DNA from: CAZFMJ01 sp964520045 | GTDB lineage: Bacteria; Elusimicrobiota; Elusimicrobia; Elusimicrobiales; CAZFMJ01 | Assembly (NCBI GenBank): GCA_964520045.1 | Contig: CAZFMJ010000052.1 | Span: 1-20,034 of the forward strand | Reading direction: 5' to 3' | DNA: 20,034 nucleotides | Shown here: piece after piece, positions 1-7,503 of the stretch | How positions within the stretch are numbered: the first letter of the stretch is position 1 | Layout: each line of letters begins with the position of its first letter | Notes under the pieces: generated by a model | What the model saw: the letters and a program-made list of their open reading frames with translations, nothing else | Database searches by the model: none | What the model was told of the DNA's origin: nothing | Position numbers and translations under genes: made by a program

Positions 1-78
1 CGGCTGGTAGAAGAAGGGTGGCTGATTCCGGAAGGGAAGGGAAAAGGAAGGCGCTATAAGCCGGGGCCTAAAACATAG
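1..78 (+). CDS. C-terminal tail of a protein entering from the left, winged-helix-like
   Basis: An open frame runs from base 1 to a TAG at 76-78 and encodes 25 residues that include LVEEGWLIPEGKGKGRRYK. This looks like the last strand-turn-strand of a winged-helix domain: a 'leader-helix plus Gly/Arg-rich wing' pattern seen at the end of Fic-family proteins and of AlbA/AAA_4 ATP-binding regulators. Too little is present to choose between these. The start and the rest of the gene lie outside the window. Confidence 0.5.
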   Translation, partial: RLVEEGWLIPEGKGKGRRYKPGPKT

Positions 79-80
79 AA

Positions 81-210
81 ATATGCGACACCCTCGTAAA
101 GTTTGCAAGCGCCAATAACTGTCGCATACTTCCGGACGCAACCTAATAAACAAAGGTTTCCTCATAGTGTAATGTCCATACAAGCCGGGTGCGATATATG
201 CGACACCCTC
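81..210. repeat. 15-bp direct repeat with an inverted 9-bp core copy
   Basis: ATATGCGACACCCTC occurs exactly at 81-95 and again at 196-210. The 9-bp core TATGCGACA occurs inverted as TGTCGCATA at 120-128, between the two direct copies. The elements lie directly downstream of the partial gene ending at 78. They could be remnants of insertion-sequence ends, binding sites for a regulator, or part of a dispersed repeat; no transposase is visible. Apart from this and the hairpin at 348-404, I see nothing in the gene-free stretch 79-426. Confidence 0.6.
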
Positions 211-347
211 AGCCTCTTTTGACCATCAAACAATGTCTCATATCATACGTAGAAGGGCTTACAATAGGCATCCTTCCGACGGCATAGCGGCGGGGTTTTT
301 AAAATTTATTTCCTGACTTCCGATTTGGGACACCTGAATGATTTTAG

Positions 348-404
348 TCTTTCCGGCGTCCCGTTCTTTCCTCAAAAGGCTCTGAGAATGGGACGACGGA
401 AAGA
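348..404. terminator. Strong hairpin between the left-edge gene and the DUF6498 gene
   Basis: The arms at 348-366 and 386-404 are 19 nt each and pair at 18 positions (one G-U wobble, one mismatch) around a 19-nt loop. On the plus strand the stem is followed after 7 bases by TTTTT at 412-416, so it could end rightward transcription. Read leftward it lies just past the stop of the minus-strand gene at 427 but lacks a U-tract. The loop is larger and the stem longer than in a typical intrinsic terminator, so a repeat-derived hairpin is the alternative. Confidence 0.5.
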
Positions 405-426
405 TAGCCCCTTTTTATAGGCTTAC

Positions 427-1209
427 CTAATCTGGAGCGCGCGCGGCGTTAATCAGATCGTTCATCGTTACGTGGCTCCAGATGTCCGCGATAATCTTGA
501 AAAGTCCTATAAAAACATAAGCCGGCCAAACCGCCCGCATCGACGCCGCGGCGACAAATGAAATCGTTATTACAGCCGCCCACACAGCCGCCCGCTGGTA
601 GGGATACTTAACTAATTTATTGATGCTTGCGTCTGTCCTCGGGCCGCGGTAGCTCTCACGGTTCGGCCAGAAATTTCGGCAAAAGGAATAAGCATGGCTA
701 AAAAACAAGGGGATGACAGAAATAAGGACGCCCGGCTCAAAGACCATTAATTCAGCCAAATGTTTTTTGGTTAAATCCCAATGCCCGGCATATGCCAGCG
801 TTAAAGTGAAAACGGCCATAAAAAACCCGGCTCCGATGAGAAGCAGAGCAAACATGGCCAAGAGATACAGAGGGGAAACCACGGCCAGCCGGACAAAGGA
901 AAATATCCAGATAATGGTCATTTCCCACCAGTAGACCGCGGTCAGCTGCTGCAAGCCGCCGAAAAAACTCAAGGTGAGCATGGTTATCAGATTGGCGGAC
1001 ACCAGCCAGCGTACGCTGGGCAGTTTGTAGACATACCGCAGCATCAACAAATTATCGCATGGTTCCATATCGACGTAAAATCGCCCCCCCCGGTTCCCGG
1101 CTGATGTTTTTAGCTCAGGCGCTCGAAAATATTCCACATCTCTTCCCCGAATTCTGGCTGTATAACGAAGCCGGTATCCGTCATGGTCAAGCGCAAAAAG
1201 CTTGTACAA
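427..1209 (-). CDS. DUF6498-like integral membrane protein
   Basis: Multi-pass membrane protein of unknown function. After a polar N-terminus of about 65 residues it has roughly five hydrophobic segments. The pattern ANL near residue 72, then YWWE near residue 93, then a central SHAYSF..NF and a PY.R motif before the last two helices, is what I associate with DUF6498. No catalytic residues are evident. The start is uncertain: the longest frame begins with TTG at 1209, and an ATG at 1066-1068 (residue 48) begins just before the conserved part; neither has a convincing ribosome binding site. The promoter at 1275-1303 gives a leader of about 58 nt for the TTG start. The gene is divergent from the sensor gene at 1492 and appears monocistronic. 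Confidence 0.75.
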   Translation of the reverse strand: MYKLFALDHDGYRLRYTARIRGRDVEYFRAPELKTSAGNRGGRFYVDMEPCDNLLMLRYVYKLPSVRWLVSANLITMLTLSFFGGLQQLTAVYWWEMTIIWIFSFVRLAVVSPLYLLAMFALLLIGAGFFMAVFTLTLAYAGHWDLTKKHLAELMVFEPGVLISVIPLFFSHAYSFCRNFWPNRESYRGPRTDASINKLVKYPYQRAAVWAAVITISFVAAASMRAVWPAYVFIGLFKIIADIWSHVTMNDLINAARAPD

Positions 1210-1274
1210 TCCCCGCGCACAAAACAGATATGGCGTAATTTTACCGAATTACATGTAAATCCGATTGTTTCCCT

Positions 1275-1303
1275 ATTATAGCGGTGAGGACGGTTGTTTG
1301 CAA
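1275..1303 (-). promoter_or_regulatory. Sigma-70-type promoter for the DUF6498 gene
   Basis: On the minus strand a TTGCAA -35 box (1298-1303) is followed by exactly 17 bases and then a perfect TATAAT -10 box (1275-1280). The predicted transcript would start near 1267 and read into the gene starting at 1209. The box match and spacing are good, but there is no experimental support. Confidence 0.6.
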
Positions 1304-1382
1304 GTTCCCTATGGGTCTGTTTTGAATTTTTTCAGCGTAGACATACTTCATTACGGGGCAATTCCGCAGGGGGATAGGAGGC

Positions 1383-1394
1383 GCAGTATACTGC
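1383..1394. promoter_or_regulatory. 12-bp perfect palindrome in the divergent promoter region
   Basis: GCAGTATACTGC at 1383-1394 is a perfect palindrome, with partial extension of the symmetry on both sides (for example the G/C pairs 1380/1397 and 1381/1396). It lies about 100 bp upstream of the sensor gene at 1492 and 80 bp upstream of the leftward promoter. It may be an operator for one or both genes, but no cognate regulator is identifiable in the window. Confidence 0.35.
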
Positions 1395-1468
1395 TCCCCT
1401 GTAAGGATCCTTCGCTTAAATAGCTGCCGCAGACGGCGGCGCGCCAAAAACCCGGCGGGCTTATTTAC

Positions 1469-1474
1469 TATAAT
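1469..1474 (+). promoter_or_regulatory. Possible -10 box for the sensor gene
   Basis: A perfect TATAAT lies 17 bases before the ATG at 1492. No recognisable -35 box is found 16-18 bases upstream. Transcription from it would give a leader of only about 10 nt, and the weak GGAAA before the ATG would barely fit. It may be an activator-dependent promoter, or chance. Confidence 0.3.
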
Positions 1475-1491
1475 CTTTCATTGGAAAACGA

Positions 1492-4389
1492 ATGGACACG
1501 CGAACACAGCCGGAAGGTGCCAGCTTTATCGTGCGCATAGTTTTACCCAGCGCTCTCGCAATATCCCTTTTTATTGCGGCTACATTCTTTTTTATAACGC
1601 CCGCCTTTGAGCGGAACATGATGGACCGCAAGAGGGAGACCATACGGGAATTGAACAATTCCGTACACAGCCTGCTTCTAAAATTCCACCGCGATGAAAA
1701 AGCCGGCCTTCTGACCAGACAGCAGGCCCAGCGCAAGGCGGCCGACAGCGTGAAACAGCTGCGCTATGGCCCCGAAGACAAGGACTATTTCTGGATAACG
1801 GACCTTGCGCCGAAGATGATAATGCACCCCTACCGCCAGGACCTGGACGGCAAGGACCTTTCAGACTTCCGGGATTCCCACGGTAAACGCATATTCGTGG
1901 AATTCTCGGCGATAAGCCGGCGCAGCGGCGCCGGCTATGTCGATTATATGTGGCAGTGGAAGGACGACCCGGAGCGCATAGTCCCAAAGCTTTCACATGT
2001 CCGTCTTTTTGAGCCTTGGGGCTGGGTTACCGGCACCGGCATTTATATTGAAGACGTCCGGCAGGAAATCTCCCGTCTGGAAAGCAGCCTCGTCACGATC
2101 TCGCTACTCATAGCCGGAATAATCGCCATCATACTTCTCTATGTCAACCAGCAGAGCCTGCGCATAGAACGCTCCAGGCGCGAGGCCGAAAGACTGCTCT
2201 CTGAATCGGAAGAAAAGTACCGTAAACTTGTAGAAGCCGCCACCGAAGGGATAATAATGATATTGGAAGACAGTTTTGTCTATTCCAACCAGACCATGCT
2301 CGATATGCTGGGCTACGGCCAGGACGAACTTAAAAAACTTAATCCCGCGGCGATACTGCACAAGGATTCAGCCGCCGGTTTTGAATATTTACGGGAGCTC
2401 ATGGAAAGCGGGGGTATGCCGTCCCAGCTTGAAGCTTCGCTGCTGCGCAAGGACGGGGAAAACTTTCGCGCCCTGCTTACGGCGTCAAAGCTGCGCTTCG
2501 GAGAACGGGACGGCTTCATACTTACCGTAAAAGACATCGACAGGCATAAGAAGACGGAAGAGGAACTGTCGGAGAGCAGGGAGAAGTTCCGTCTCATTAC
2601 CGACAACATAAATCTAGGGATCTTCAGGCTGGACATGCTGGAGCGGCGAGTGACGGAAGCCAATCCCGCCGCCGTCCGCATGCTGGGCTATTCAAGCCTT
2701 GAAGAGCTTTTCCGCGCCGGAGACGCGCCCCTTAAGCCGCTTGAAAGCGCAGGGCTCATAGAACAGGCTTCCGCCGGGAAGACTATTAAGGAAGCGCCCG
2801 CGGCCATGGGACGGTCCGCGCAACGGGCGATCTTAGTGTCGCTTATCCCGGCTGCGGGCGACCCCGGCCCGGCCCGTTATTGCGACGGGCTTCTTGAGGA
2901 TATAACGGCCCGCAGAAAATCGGAGGCGGAGCGCGAGAAACTTCTGTCTGAACTGCAGATGTCCCTGGGTTCGCTTAACCAATCGGTTGGAAGCGTTGCC
3001 GGGAAAGCGGCGGCCTGCGCGCTTTCTACCCCTATAAACAAAGCCGCGGAAATAATGACCATGGCCGCAAGCAGCTGCATACTGGTTGAGAGCGGCGGAG
3101 AATATCTGGGCGTGGTAACCGACCACGATCTGCGCGCGCGCGTCCTTGCCGGGACCAATGCCGTTAACGAGCCTGTTTCGCGCATAATGAGCTCGCCGCT
3201 TATCAGCCTTCCGGAAACTGCGCTTCTTTTCGAGGCCGTGCTGCTGATGCAGGAACATAACATCCGCCACGTGGCTGTAAAGGACGCTTCCGGGAAAGTG
3301 GTCGGCATAATAGACGAAAAGGAACTGTTGGCCCTTAAATGGTATTCGCCGGCTGTGCTTATGGAAGAGTTTTCCCGGACGGCGACCGTGGAGGAGGTAA
3401 TAGCGGCAAGAGGGCGGCTTCCCAGACTGGTTAAAACGCTTTCGGACAGCGGCGCCGACAGCGCCGGAATATCCCGTCTTATTACTTCCGCGGCTGACGC
3501 CGCCGCGGCACGTTTTGTGGATTTTGCCGTGCGCGATCTGGGGACCCCGCCCGCAGCATTCGCTTTTATGGCGCTCGGCAGCCAGGCCAGGCGCGAGCAG
3601 ACGCTGGCCACCGACCAGGACAACGCTATCGTTTACGCCGACCCTCCGCCGGACATGGAGAAATCGGCGGATGCGTATTTCAGCGCCCTCGGGGAGAAAG
3701 TCTGCGCATGGCTTAAAGAAGCCGGGTATCCTCTCTGCAACGGTTTCGCCATGGCGAATAACCCTAAATGGCGCAGAAGCATATCGGCATGGAAGGCGTA
3801 TTTTACCGACTGGGCTGAGATAAAGGATCCGCAGGCCCTGCTGGATATCAATGTCTTTTTTGATTTCCGATGCATAGCGGGCAACAAGGCGCTTGAAGAG
3901 GAGCTGCGCTCCCATGTACGGGCCTCCGTAAAAGGAAAAAACATTTTTTTTCTTAACCTCGCCAATAACGCCCTGCTTTTTAAGCCGCCGGTGGGATTCA
4001 GGGGCGCCGTTACGGTCGAGGAAGAGGGGGAACACCGCGGGACTTTTGACGCCAAGCAGCTGATAAGGGTAATAACCGATTTTGCAAGGATATACGCCCT
4101 GCGCGGCGACATAGCCGCTCTCCCTACCGTTAACCGGCTCGCCGCGCTCGCCGACGCAAACGTGCTTGATCAGGCGGAAAAGGAATCTTTCTCACAGGCT
4201 TTTGAATCCCTCATGCGCCTGCGTCTGCGGCGCCAGGCGGCTCTGGCCGGGGCGGGAGCCGTTCCTGATAACCGCATAAACCCGGGCGCGCTTTCCCAAG
4301 CGGACCAGCTGGCGCTCAAGGAGGCCGCGGCTGCGGCGGCAGAAATTTTGAATAAACTAAAGTATTTGGTAAAATTCCTGCTTGCCTAA
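1492..4389 (+). CDS. Membrane-bound Cache-PAS-PAS-CBS-DUF294 nucleotidyltransferase-like sensor
   Basis: A 965-residue signalling protein. In order: TM helix (about 14-35); periplasmic sCache_2-type domain (about 40-195) with YFWI, MHPY and GWVTGTGIY hallmarks; second TM helix (about 198-218); two PAS domains (about 238-350 and 362-475); a CBS pair (about 500-620); and a GlnD-like DUF294 nucleotidyltransferase domain with G696-S697 and the D708-x-D710 metal motif, followed by the DUF294 C-terminal domain to the end. DUF294-CBS proteins usually carry a cyclic-nucleotide-binding domain in front and are about 600 residues long; here that module is replaced by a transmembrane sensor. No kinase, GGDEF or methyl-accepting domain is present, so the output is presumably nucleotidyl transfer or allosteric signalling. 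It precedes a DUF485/ActP-like symporter pair, so it probably controls that transporter. The substrate of the nucleotidyltransferase is unknown. Confidence 0.9.
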   Translation: MDTRTQPEGASFIVRIVLPSALAISLFIAATFFFITPAFERNMMDRKRETIRELNNSVHSLLLKFHRDEKAGLLTRQQAQRKAADSVKQLRYGPEDKDYFWITDLAPKMIMHPYRQDLDGKDLSDFRDSHGKRIFVEFSAISRRSGAGYVDYMWQWKDDPERIVPKLSHVRLFEPWGWVTGTGIYIEDVRQEISRLESSLVTISLLIAGIIAIILLYVNQQSLRIERSRREAERLLSESEEKYRKLVEAATEGIIMILEDSFVYSNQTMLDMLGYGQDELKKLNPAAILHKDSAAGFEYLRELMESGGMPSQLEASLLRKDGENFRALLTASKLRFGERDGFILTVKDIDRHKKTEEELSESREKFRLITDNINLGIFRLDMLERRVTEANPAAVRMLGYSSLEELFRAGDAPLKPLESAGLIEQASAGKTIKEAPAAMGRSAQRAILVSLIPAAGDPGPARYCDGLLEDITARRKSEAEREKLLSELQMSLGSLNQSVGSVAGKAAACALSTPINKAAEIMTMAASSCILVESGGEYLGVVTDHDLRARVLAGTNAVNEPVSRIMSSPLISLPETALLFEAVLLMQEHNIRHVAVKDASGKVVGIIDEKELLALKWYSPAVLMEEFSRTATVEEVIAARGRLPRLVKTLSDSGADSAGISRLITSAADAAAARFVDFAVRDLGTPPAAFAFMALGSQARREQTLATDQDNAIVYADPPPDMEKSADAYFSALGEKVCAWLKEAGYPLCNGFAMANNPKWRRSISAWKAYFTDWAEIKDPQALLDINVFFDFRCIAGNKALEEELRSHVRASVKGKNIFFLNLANNALLFKPPVGFRGAVTVEEEGEHRGTFDAKQLIRVITDFARIYALRGDIAALPTVNRLAALADANVLDQAEKESFSQAFESLMRLRLRRQAALAGAGAVPDNRINPGALSQADQLALKEAAAAAAEILNKLKYLVKFLLA

Positions 4390-4396
4390 AATAGAA

Positions 4397-4429
4397 GGGT
4401 GCGCCGCTTTTTGCGCGCGCGCCCGTTTT
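4397..4429 (+). terminator. GC-rich hairpin between sensor and symporter genes, possible attenuator
   Basis: GGGTGCGC (4397-4404) pairs with GCGCGCCC (4417-4424), with one G-U pair, and is followed by GTTTT at 4425-4429. The short U-tract suggests a weak terminator or an mRNA processing/stability hairpin that would lower or uncouple expression of the transporter relative to the sensor. The next gene has its own strong ribosome binding site immediately after it. Confidence 0.45.
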
Positions 4430-4444
4430 CATAAAGGAGACTAA

Positions 4445-4729
4445 ATGCTTCATGAACCTGCGTCCCATTACGGGCCTGACGCCTCGGCGCATTACAAGAT
4501 GCGCGTGGGCGTGTGGATGTTCCTGCTTTACGCGGCGGTATACGCCGCCTTCGTCGCAATAAACCTGCTTAAACCCCTCTGGATGGAAAAGATCGTATTG
4601 TTCGGCCTTAACTTGGCCGTTATTTACGGCTTCGGGCTGATAGCCTTCGCTCTGGTGTTAGCTCTTATATACAACCACATGTGCGGAGCGCACGAAGCGG
4701 GCTCAAAAACCGCTGAGGCGGGGAAATAG
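4445..4729 (+). CDS. DUF485-family small membrane protein (YjcH-like)
   Basis: A 94-residue protein with two hydrophobic helices (about 22-43 and 52-77) and short polar ends, typical in length and pattern of DUF485/YjcH, the small protein encoded next to the acetate permease ActP in many bacteria. Its role is thought to be that of an accessory or stabilising subunit of the symporter. A good AAAGGAG ribosome binding site lies 5 bases before the ATG. Its stop codon is 2 bases before the start of the symporter gene, so the two are almost certainly co-translated. Confidence 0.8.
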   Translation: MLHEPASHYGPDASAHYKMRVGVWMFLLYAAVYAAFVAINLLKPLWMEKIVLFGLNLAVIYGFGLIAFALVLALIYNHMCGAHEAGSKTAEAGK

Positions 4730-4731
4730 CC

Positions 4732-6630
4732 ATGGCCATCACGGTATTTCTAATTTTTGTAGGCCTCGTGCTGGGGCTTTCCTTTTACTTCGCGGCAAAG
4801 ACCAAGTCGGCCAGCGGCTACTTTGCCGCCGGCGGCCAGATACACTGGGCCGTAAACGGCATCGCGTTCGCCGGCGACTACCTCTCCGCCGCCTCATTCC
4901 TCGGCATCTGCGGCATGATAGCCACCGCAGGCTACGACGGATTCCTGTATTCAATCGGGTATCTGGCCGGCTGGATAGTGGCGCTGTTCGTGGTGGCCGA
5001 GCCGCTTAAGCGCATGGGCAAATACACCTTTACCGACGCGCTGGACGCGAAGTTCAACTCGCGCGGCATTAAGCTGACCGCGGCCATAAGCACACTGGTC
5101 GTTTCGGTGTTCTATCTGATACCGCAGATGGTCGGCGCCGGCGTGCTGGTTGAGCCGCTGCTCGGCATCCCGCATTACGCGGGCGTCATTATGGTGGGAG
5201 CCATAGTTATAACGATAGTAGCCACGGCGGGCATGACCTCAACCACTTATGTGCAGTTCATAAAGGGCGGGATGCTGGTGGTGTTCTCCCTGGTGGTTAC
5301 GGTGGCGGTGCTTTACCGCGGCCTTTCCACCGCGCCCGACCAAGGCGGGAGGGTTCCTTTCTACGAGTATAAAACAATAGCCGCAGTTGAGGAGAAAGGG
5401 AAGATATTACCGGAGGATAAGAATTACGCGTTCGCCGGCCGGCAGGACGTTAAAGGATCCCTGTTCGTGAAGCTTGCCGCCGGGGGCGTGGAAACATGGT
5501 GGGCCCGCTATGATAAAGACGGAAAGACAACGCTTCGGGAAACGCAATCTACGGCGGAGAAAGCCGACGGGACGAAGCTGGTAAACGGCTTGCCGGAATC
5601 AAAGGAAAATAAGCTGCGGCTGTTCGGCAACCTTGAATCCATAAAAGGGAAGTCCGGCCCCGAAGCCGATACCGGCAAAGTGGGCCCGTTAGAGTTCCTT
5701 TCGATATTAGGCGACCCGGAAACCATGGTAAACCGCTGGAAGACGGTAAAACTCACCGACGGAACGGACAAGGTGGTGGTTTACGCGCCTAATGTCACTC
5801 CAGGCAACAAGCTGATGCGGCCCGGCCTTAAGTTCAAGGTGGAAGGCACGCCCATGCAAAAGCTTGATTTCTTCTCGCTGATGCTCGCCCTGTTCCTCGG
5901 CACGGCGGCGCTTCCGCATATCCTGATACGCTACTATACCGTCCCCAGTTCCGCCTGCGCGCGCAAATCCACCATAGTGGCCATAGCCGCGATAGGCTTC
6001 TTCTATGTGCTGACGATGTACCTGGGCCTGGGCGCTCTGGTAAACTCCGTGGTGAACCCGCTTACCGACAACATGTCGGCCCCCCTGCTGGCCCGGTCTT
6101 TCGGGACATTGCTGTTTGCCGTCATCTCGGCTATAGCGTTCGCCACCGTGCTGGGCACGGTCAGCGGGCTCATTATAGCCGCTTCCGGCGCCGTGGCGCA
6201 CGACCTGATGGACCGCTACATGCAGCTGGGCTTCAATGAGAAACAGAAGGTGCGGGCCGGCAAGATAGCGGCCTTTGCGGTGGGGATCATAGCTATAACG
6301 CTGGGAATAATATTTAAGGGTATGAACGTCTCTTTTCTGGTGGGGCTCGCCTTTGCGGTGGCCGCGTCGGCGAATCTGCCGGCCATAATAATGATACTAT
6401 TCTGGAAAAAGACCACGGCCAAGGGAATCGCGGCCTCTATCGTAACGGGCATGGTATCAGCCATAGGGATAATAATGTTCTCGCCGAGCATTTACGAGAA
6501 GTTCGGCCTGGATCCGGCCGCGGCGCCCATACCGCTGGACAATCCCGGTATATTTTCCATACCGCTGAGCTTTCTTGTTCTGGTGGTCGTTTCACTGCTC
6601 ACGCAGAAGGAACAAGCGCCCGCCGCCTGA
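4732..6630 (+). CDS. Sodium/solute symporter of the ActP (acetate permease) type with large periplasmic insert
   Basis: A 632-residue solute:sodium symporter (SSS family, LeuT fold). Recognisable features are an N-terminal helix (2-22), the first core helices with FAGDYLSAASFLG, TSTTYVQFIKGG before the fifth core helix, and GTAALPHILIRYYTV after residue 385, a strong ActP-subfamily signature. It likely imports acetate or related short monocarboxylates with Na+ across the inner membrane. E. coli ActP has about 549 residues; here the loop at about 204-374 is some 170 residues long and hydrophilic. By the SSS topology this loop lies between core helices 5 and 6 on the periplasmic side. About seven further helices follow. 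Substrate specificity is inferred from subfamily resemblance and the DUF485 partner. Confidence 0.88.
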   Translation: MAITVFLIFVGLVLGLSFYFAAKTKSASGYFAAGGQIHWAVNGIAFAGDYLSAASFLGICGMIATAGYDGFLYSIGYLAGWIVALFVVAEPLKRMGKYTFTDALDAKFNSRGIKLTAAISTLVVSVFYLIPQMVGAGVLVEPLLGIPHYAGVIMVGAIVITIVATAGMTSTTYVQFIKGGMLVVFSLVVTVAVLYRGLSTAPDQGGRVPFYEYKTIAAVEEKGKILPEDKNYAFAGRQDVKGSLFVKLAAGGVETWWARYDKDGKTTLRETQSTAEKADGTKLVNGLPESKENKLRLFGNLESIKGKSGPEADTGKVGPLEFLSILGDPETMVNRWKTVKLTDGTDKVVVYAPNVTPGNKLMRPGLKFKVEGTPMQKLDFFSLMLALFLGTAALPHILIRYYTVPSSACARKSTIVAIAAIGFFYVLTMYLGLGALVNSVVNPLTDNMSAPLLARSFGTLLFAVISAIAFATVLGTVSGLIIAASGAVAHDLMDRYMQLGFNEKQKVRAGKIAAFAVGIIAITLGIIFKGMNVSFLVGLAFAVAASANLPAIIMILFWKKTTAKGIAASIVTGMVSAIGIIMFSPSIYEKFGLDPAAAPIPLDNPGIFSIPLSFLVLVVVSLLTQKEQAPAA

Positions 6631-6640
6631 CCGCGGCCTT

Positions 6641-6680
6641 AAAGCGGGAAGGGACTTTCACGCCCTTCCCGCTTTATTTT
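6641..6680 (+). terminator. Intrinsic terminator of the symporter cluster
   Basis: A perfect 13-bp stem (AAAGCGGGAAGGG at 6641-6653 with its complement at 6663-6675), a 9-nt loop and ATTTT at 6676-6680. It lies 10 bases after the symporter stop codon, so the downstream phosphoesterase gene is probably transcribed separately. Confidence 0.85.
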
Positions 6681-6723
6681 AAAACGGCCGCCCGGCCGGC
6701 ATATGCACAGTTAAGCGCAAGCA

Positions 6724-7422
6724 ATGAAAATAGCGGTTTTTACCGATATACACGCCAACCTTCCGGCCTTGAAAGCCGTGGCCCGCGAGATACGCCGCGA
6801 AGGCTATGACGCGGCTTTCCATACCGGCGACGCGGTGGGAATCGGCCCCTGGCCCGCGGAGACGCTTGAGAGTCTGGCTGAAATCCCCAGGCTGCACCTG
6901 ATAGCGGGAAATCATGACGCATGGATGTGCGCCGGGCTGCCGGCGGGAAGCGCGCGCTGGCTTGAAGAACATTACGCATGGCTGTCGGGGCAGGTCTCCC
7001 GTAAACACATAAACGCGGCCGCCGCATGGCCATATCTTACAGAGCATAATTTTGAAGGCGTAAGAGCGGCCTTCGTGCATTATTCACTGAGTTCATGCGG
7101 CCGCCATGTTTCGCTGCCCATAAGCGGCCATATAGCCCGCGACCTTGACCTCATGGCGGGCAGGCATTCTTCACTGCTGGTCTTCCACGGCCACAGACAT
7201 AAGGCCTCCGACGTGAAGGGGAAAGTGCGCTATATTAATCCCGGCTCGCTAGGCTGCTGGCATAATCCTGCCGCCCGTTACGTCATGGTAAGGTTCCATA
7301 AAGGAAAAGCCTCAATACAGCATAAGGCCGCGCCTTATGAGGAAGCCGAGCTGCTGCAGGGATTTGCGGCCCGCAGAGTCCCTGATTACAAGAACATCCT
7401 GTCCTCATATTTCGCCCGCTGA
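6724..7422 (+). CDS. Calcineurin-like metallophosphoesterase (YfcE/MJ0936 type)
   Basis: A 232-residue cytoplasmic protein with no signal peptide. The metal-binding residues of the superfamily are all visible: D8-x-H10, G35-D36, G62-N63-H64-D65, H119 and G156-H157-R158-H159, followed by YINPGSLG. It should be a di-metal (Mn/Fe/Ni-type) phosphodiesterase or phosphatase of the Metallophos_2 group; the natural substrate cannot be read from the sequence. No strong ribosome binding site is seen before the ATG at 6724. It sits between two terminators and seems to be a single-gene unit. Confidence 0.85.
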   Translation: MKIAVFTDIHANLPALKAVAREIRREGYDAAFHTGDAVGIGPWPAETLESLAEIPRLHLIAGNHDAWMCAGLPAGSARWLEEHYAWLSGQVSRKHINAAAAWPYLTEHNFEGVRAAFVHYSLSSCGRHVSLPISGHIARDLDLMAGRHSSLLVFHGHRHKASDVKGKVRYINPGSLGCWHNPAARYVMVRFHKGKASIQHKAAPYEEAELLQGFAARRVPDYKNILSSYFAR

Positions 7423-7431
7423 GAAGAACGA

Positions 7432-7466
7432 AAAAAAAGACCCCGCCGGAGGCAGGGTCTTTTTTT
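7432..7466. terminator. Bidirectional intrinsic terminator between the converging phosphoesterase and porin genes
   Basis: A 12-bp perfect stem (7432-7443 with 7455-7466) has A7 on one side and T7 on the other, plus an internal GCC/GGC extension in the loop. The A and T tracts serve as the U-tract for either direction. It lies 9 bases after the phosphoesterase stop and 37 bases beyond the porin stop. Confidence 0.88.
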
Positions 7467-7503
7467 ATCTTTCAGTTCAAACGCCCGAAGGAACCGGTCC
7501 GTT

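Noticed and set aside
1241..1447. A 68-codon minus-strand frame in the divergent promoter region
   Set aside because: Needs a TTG start without a ribosome binding site, and contains the palindrome and the leftward promoter; it looks non-coding.
2833..4035. A 400-codon open frame antisense to the sensor gene
   Set aside because: It overlaps entirely the CBS and DUF294 domains of a clearly real gene, has an Arg/Gly/His-rich composition typical of antisense frames in GC-rich genes, and shows no domain.
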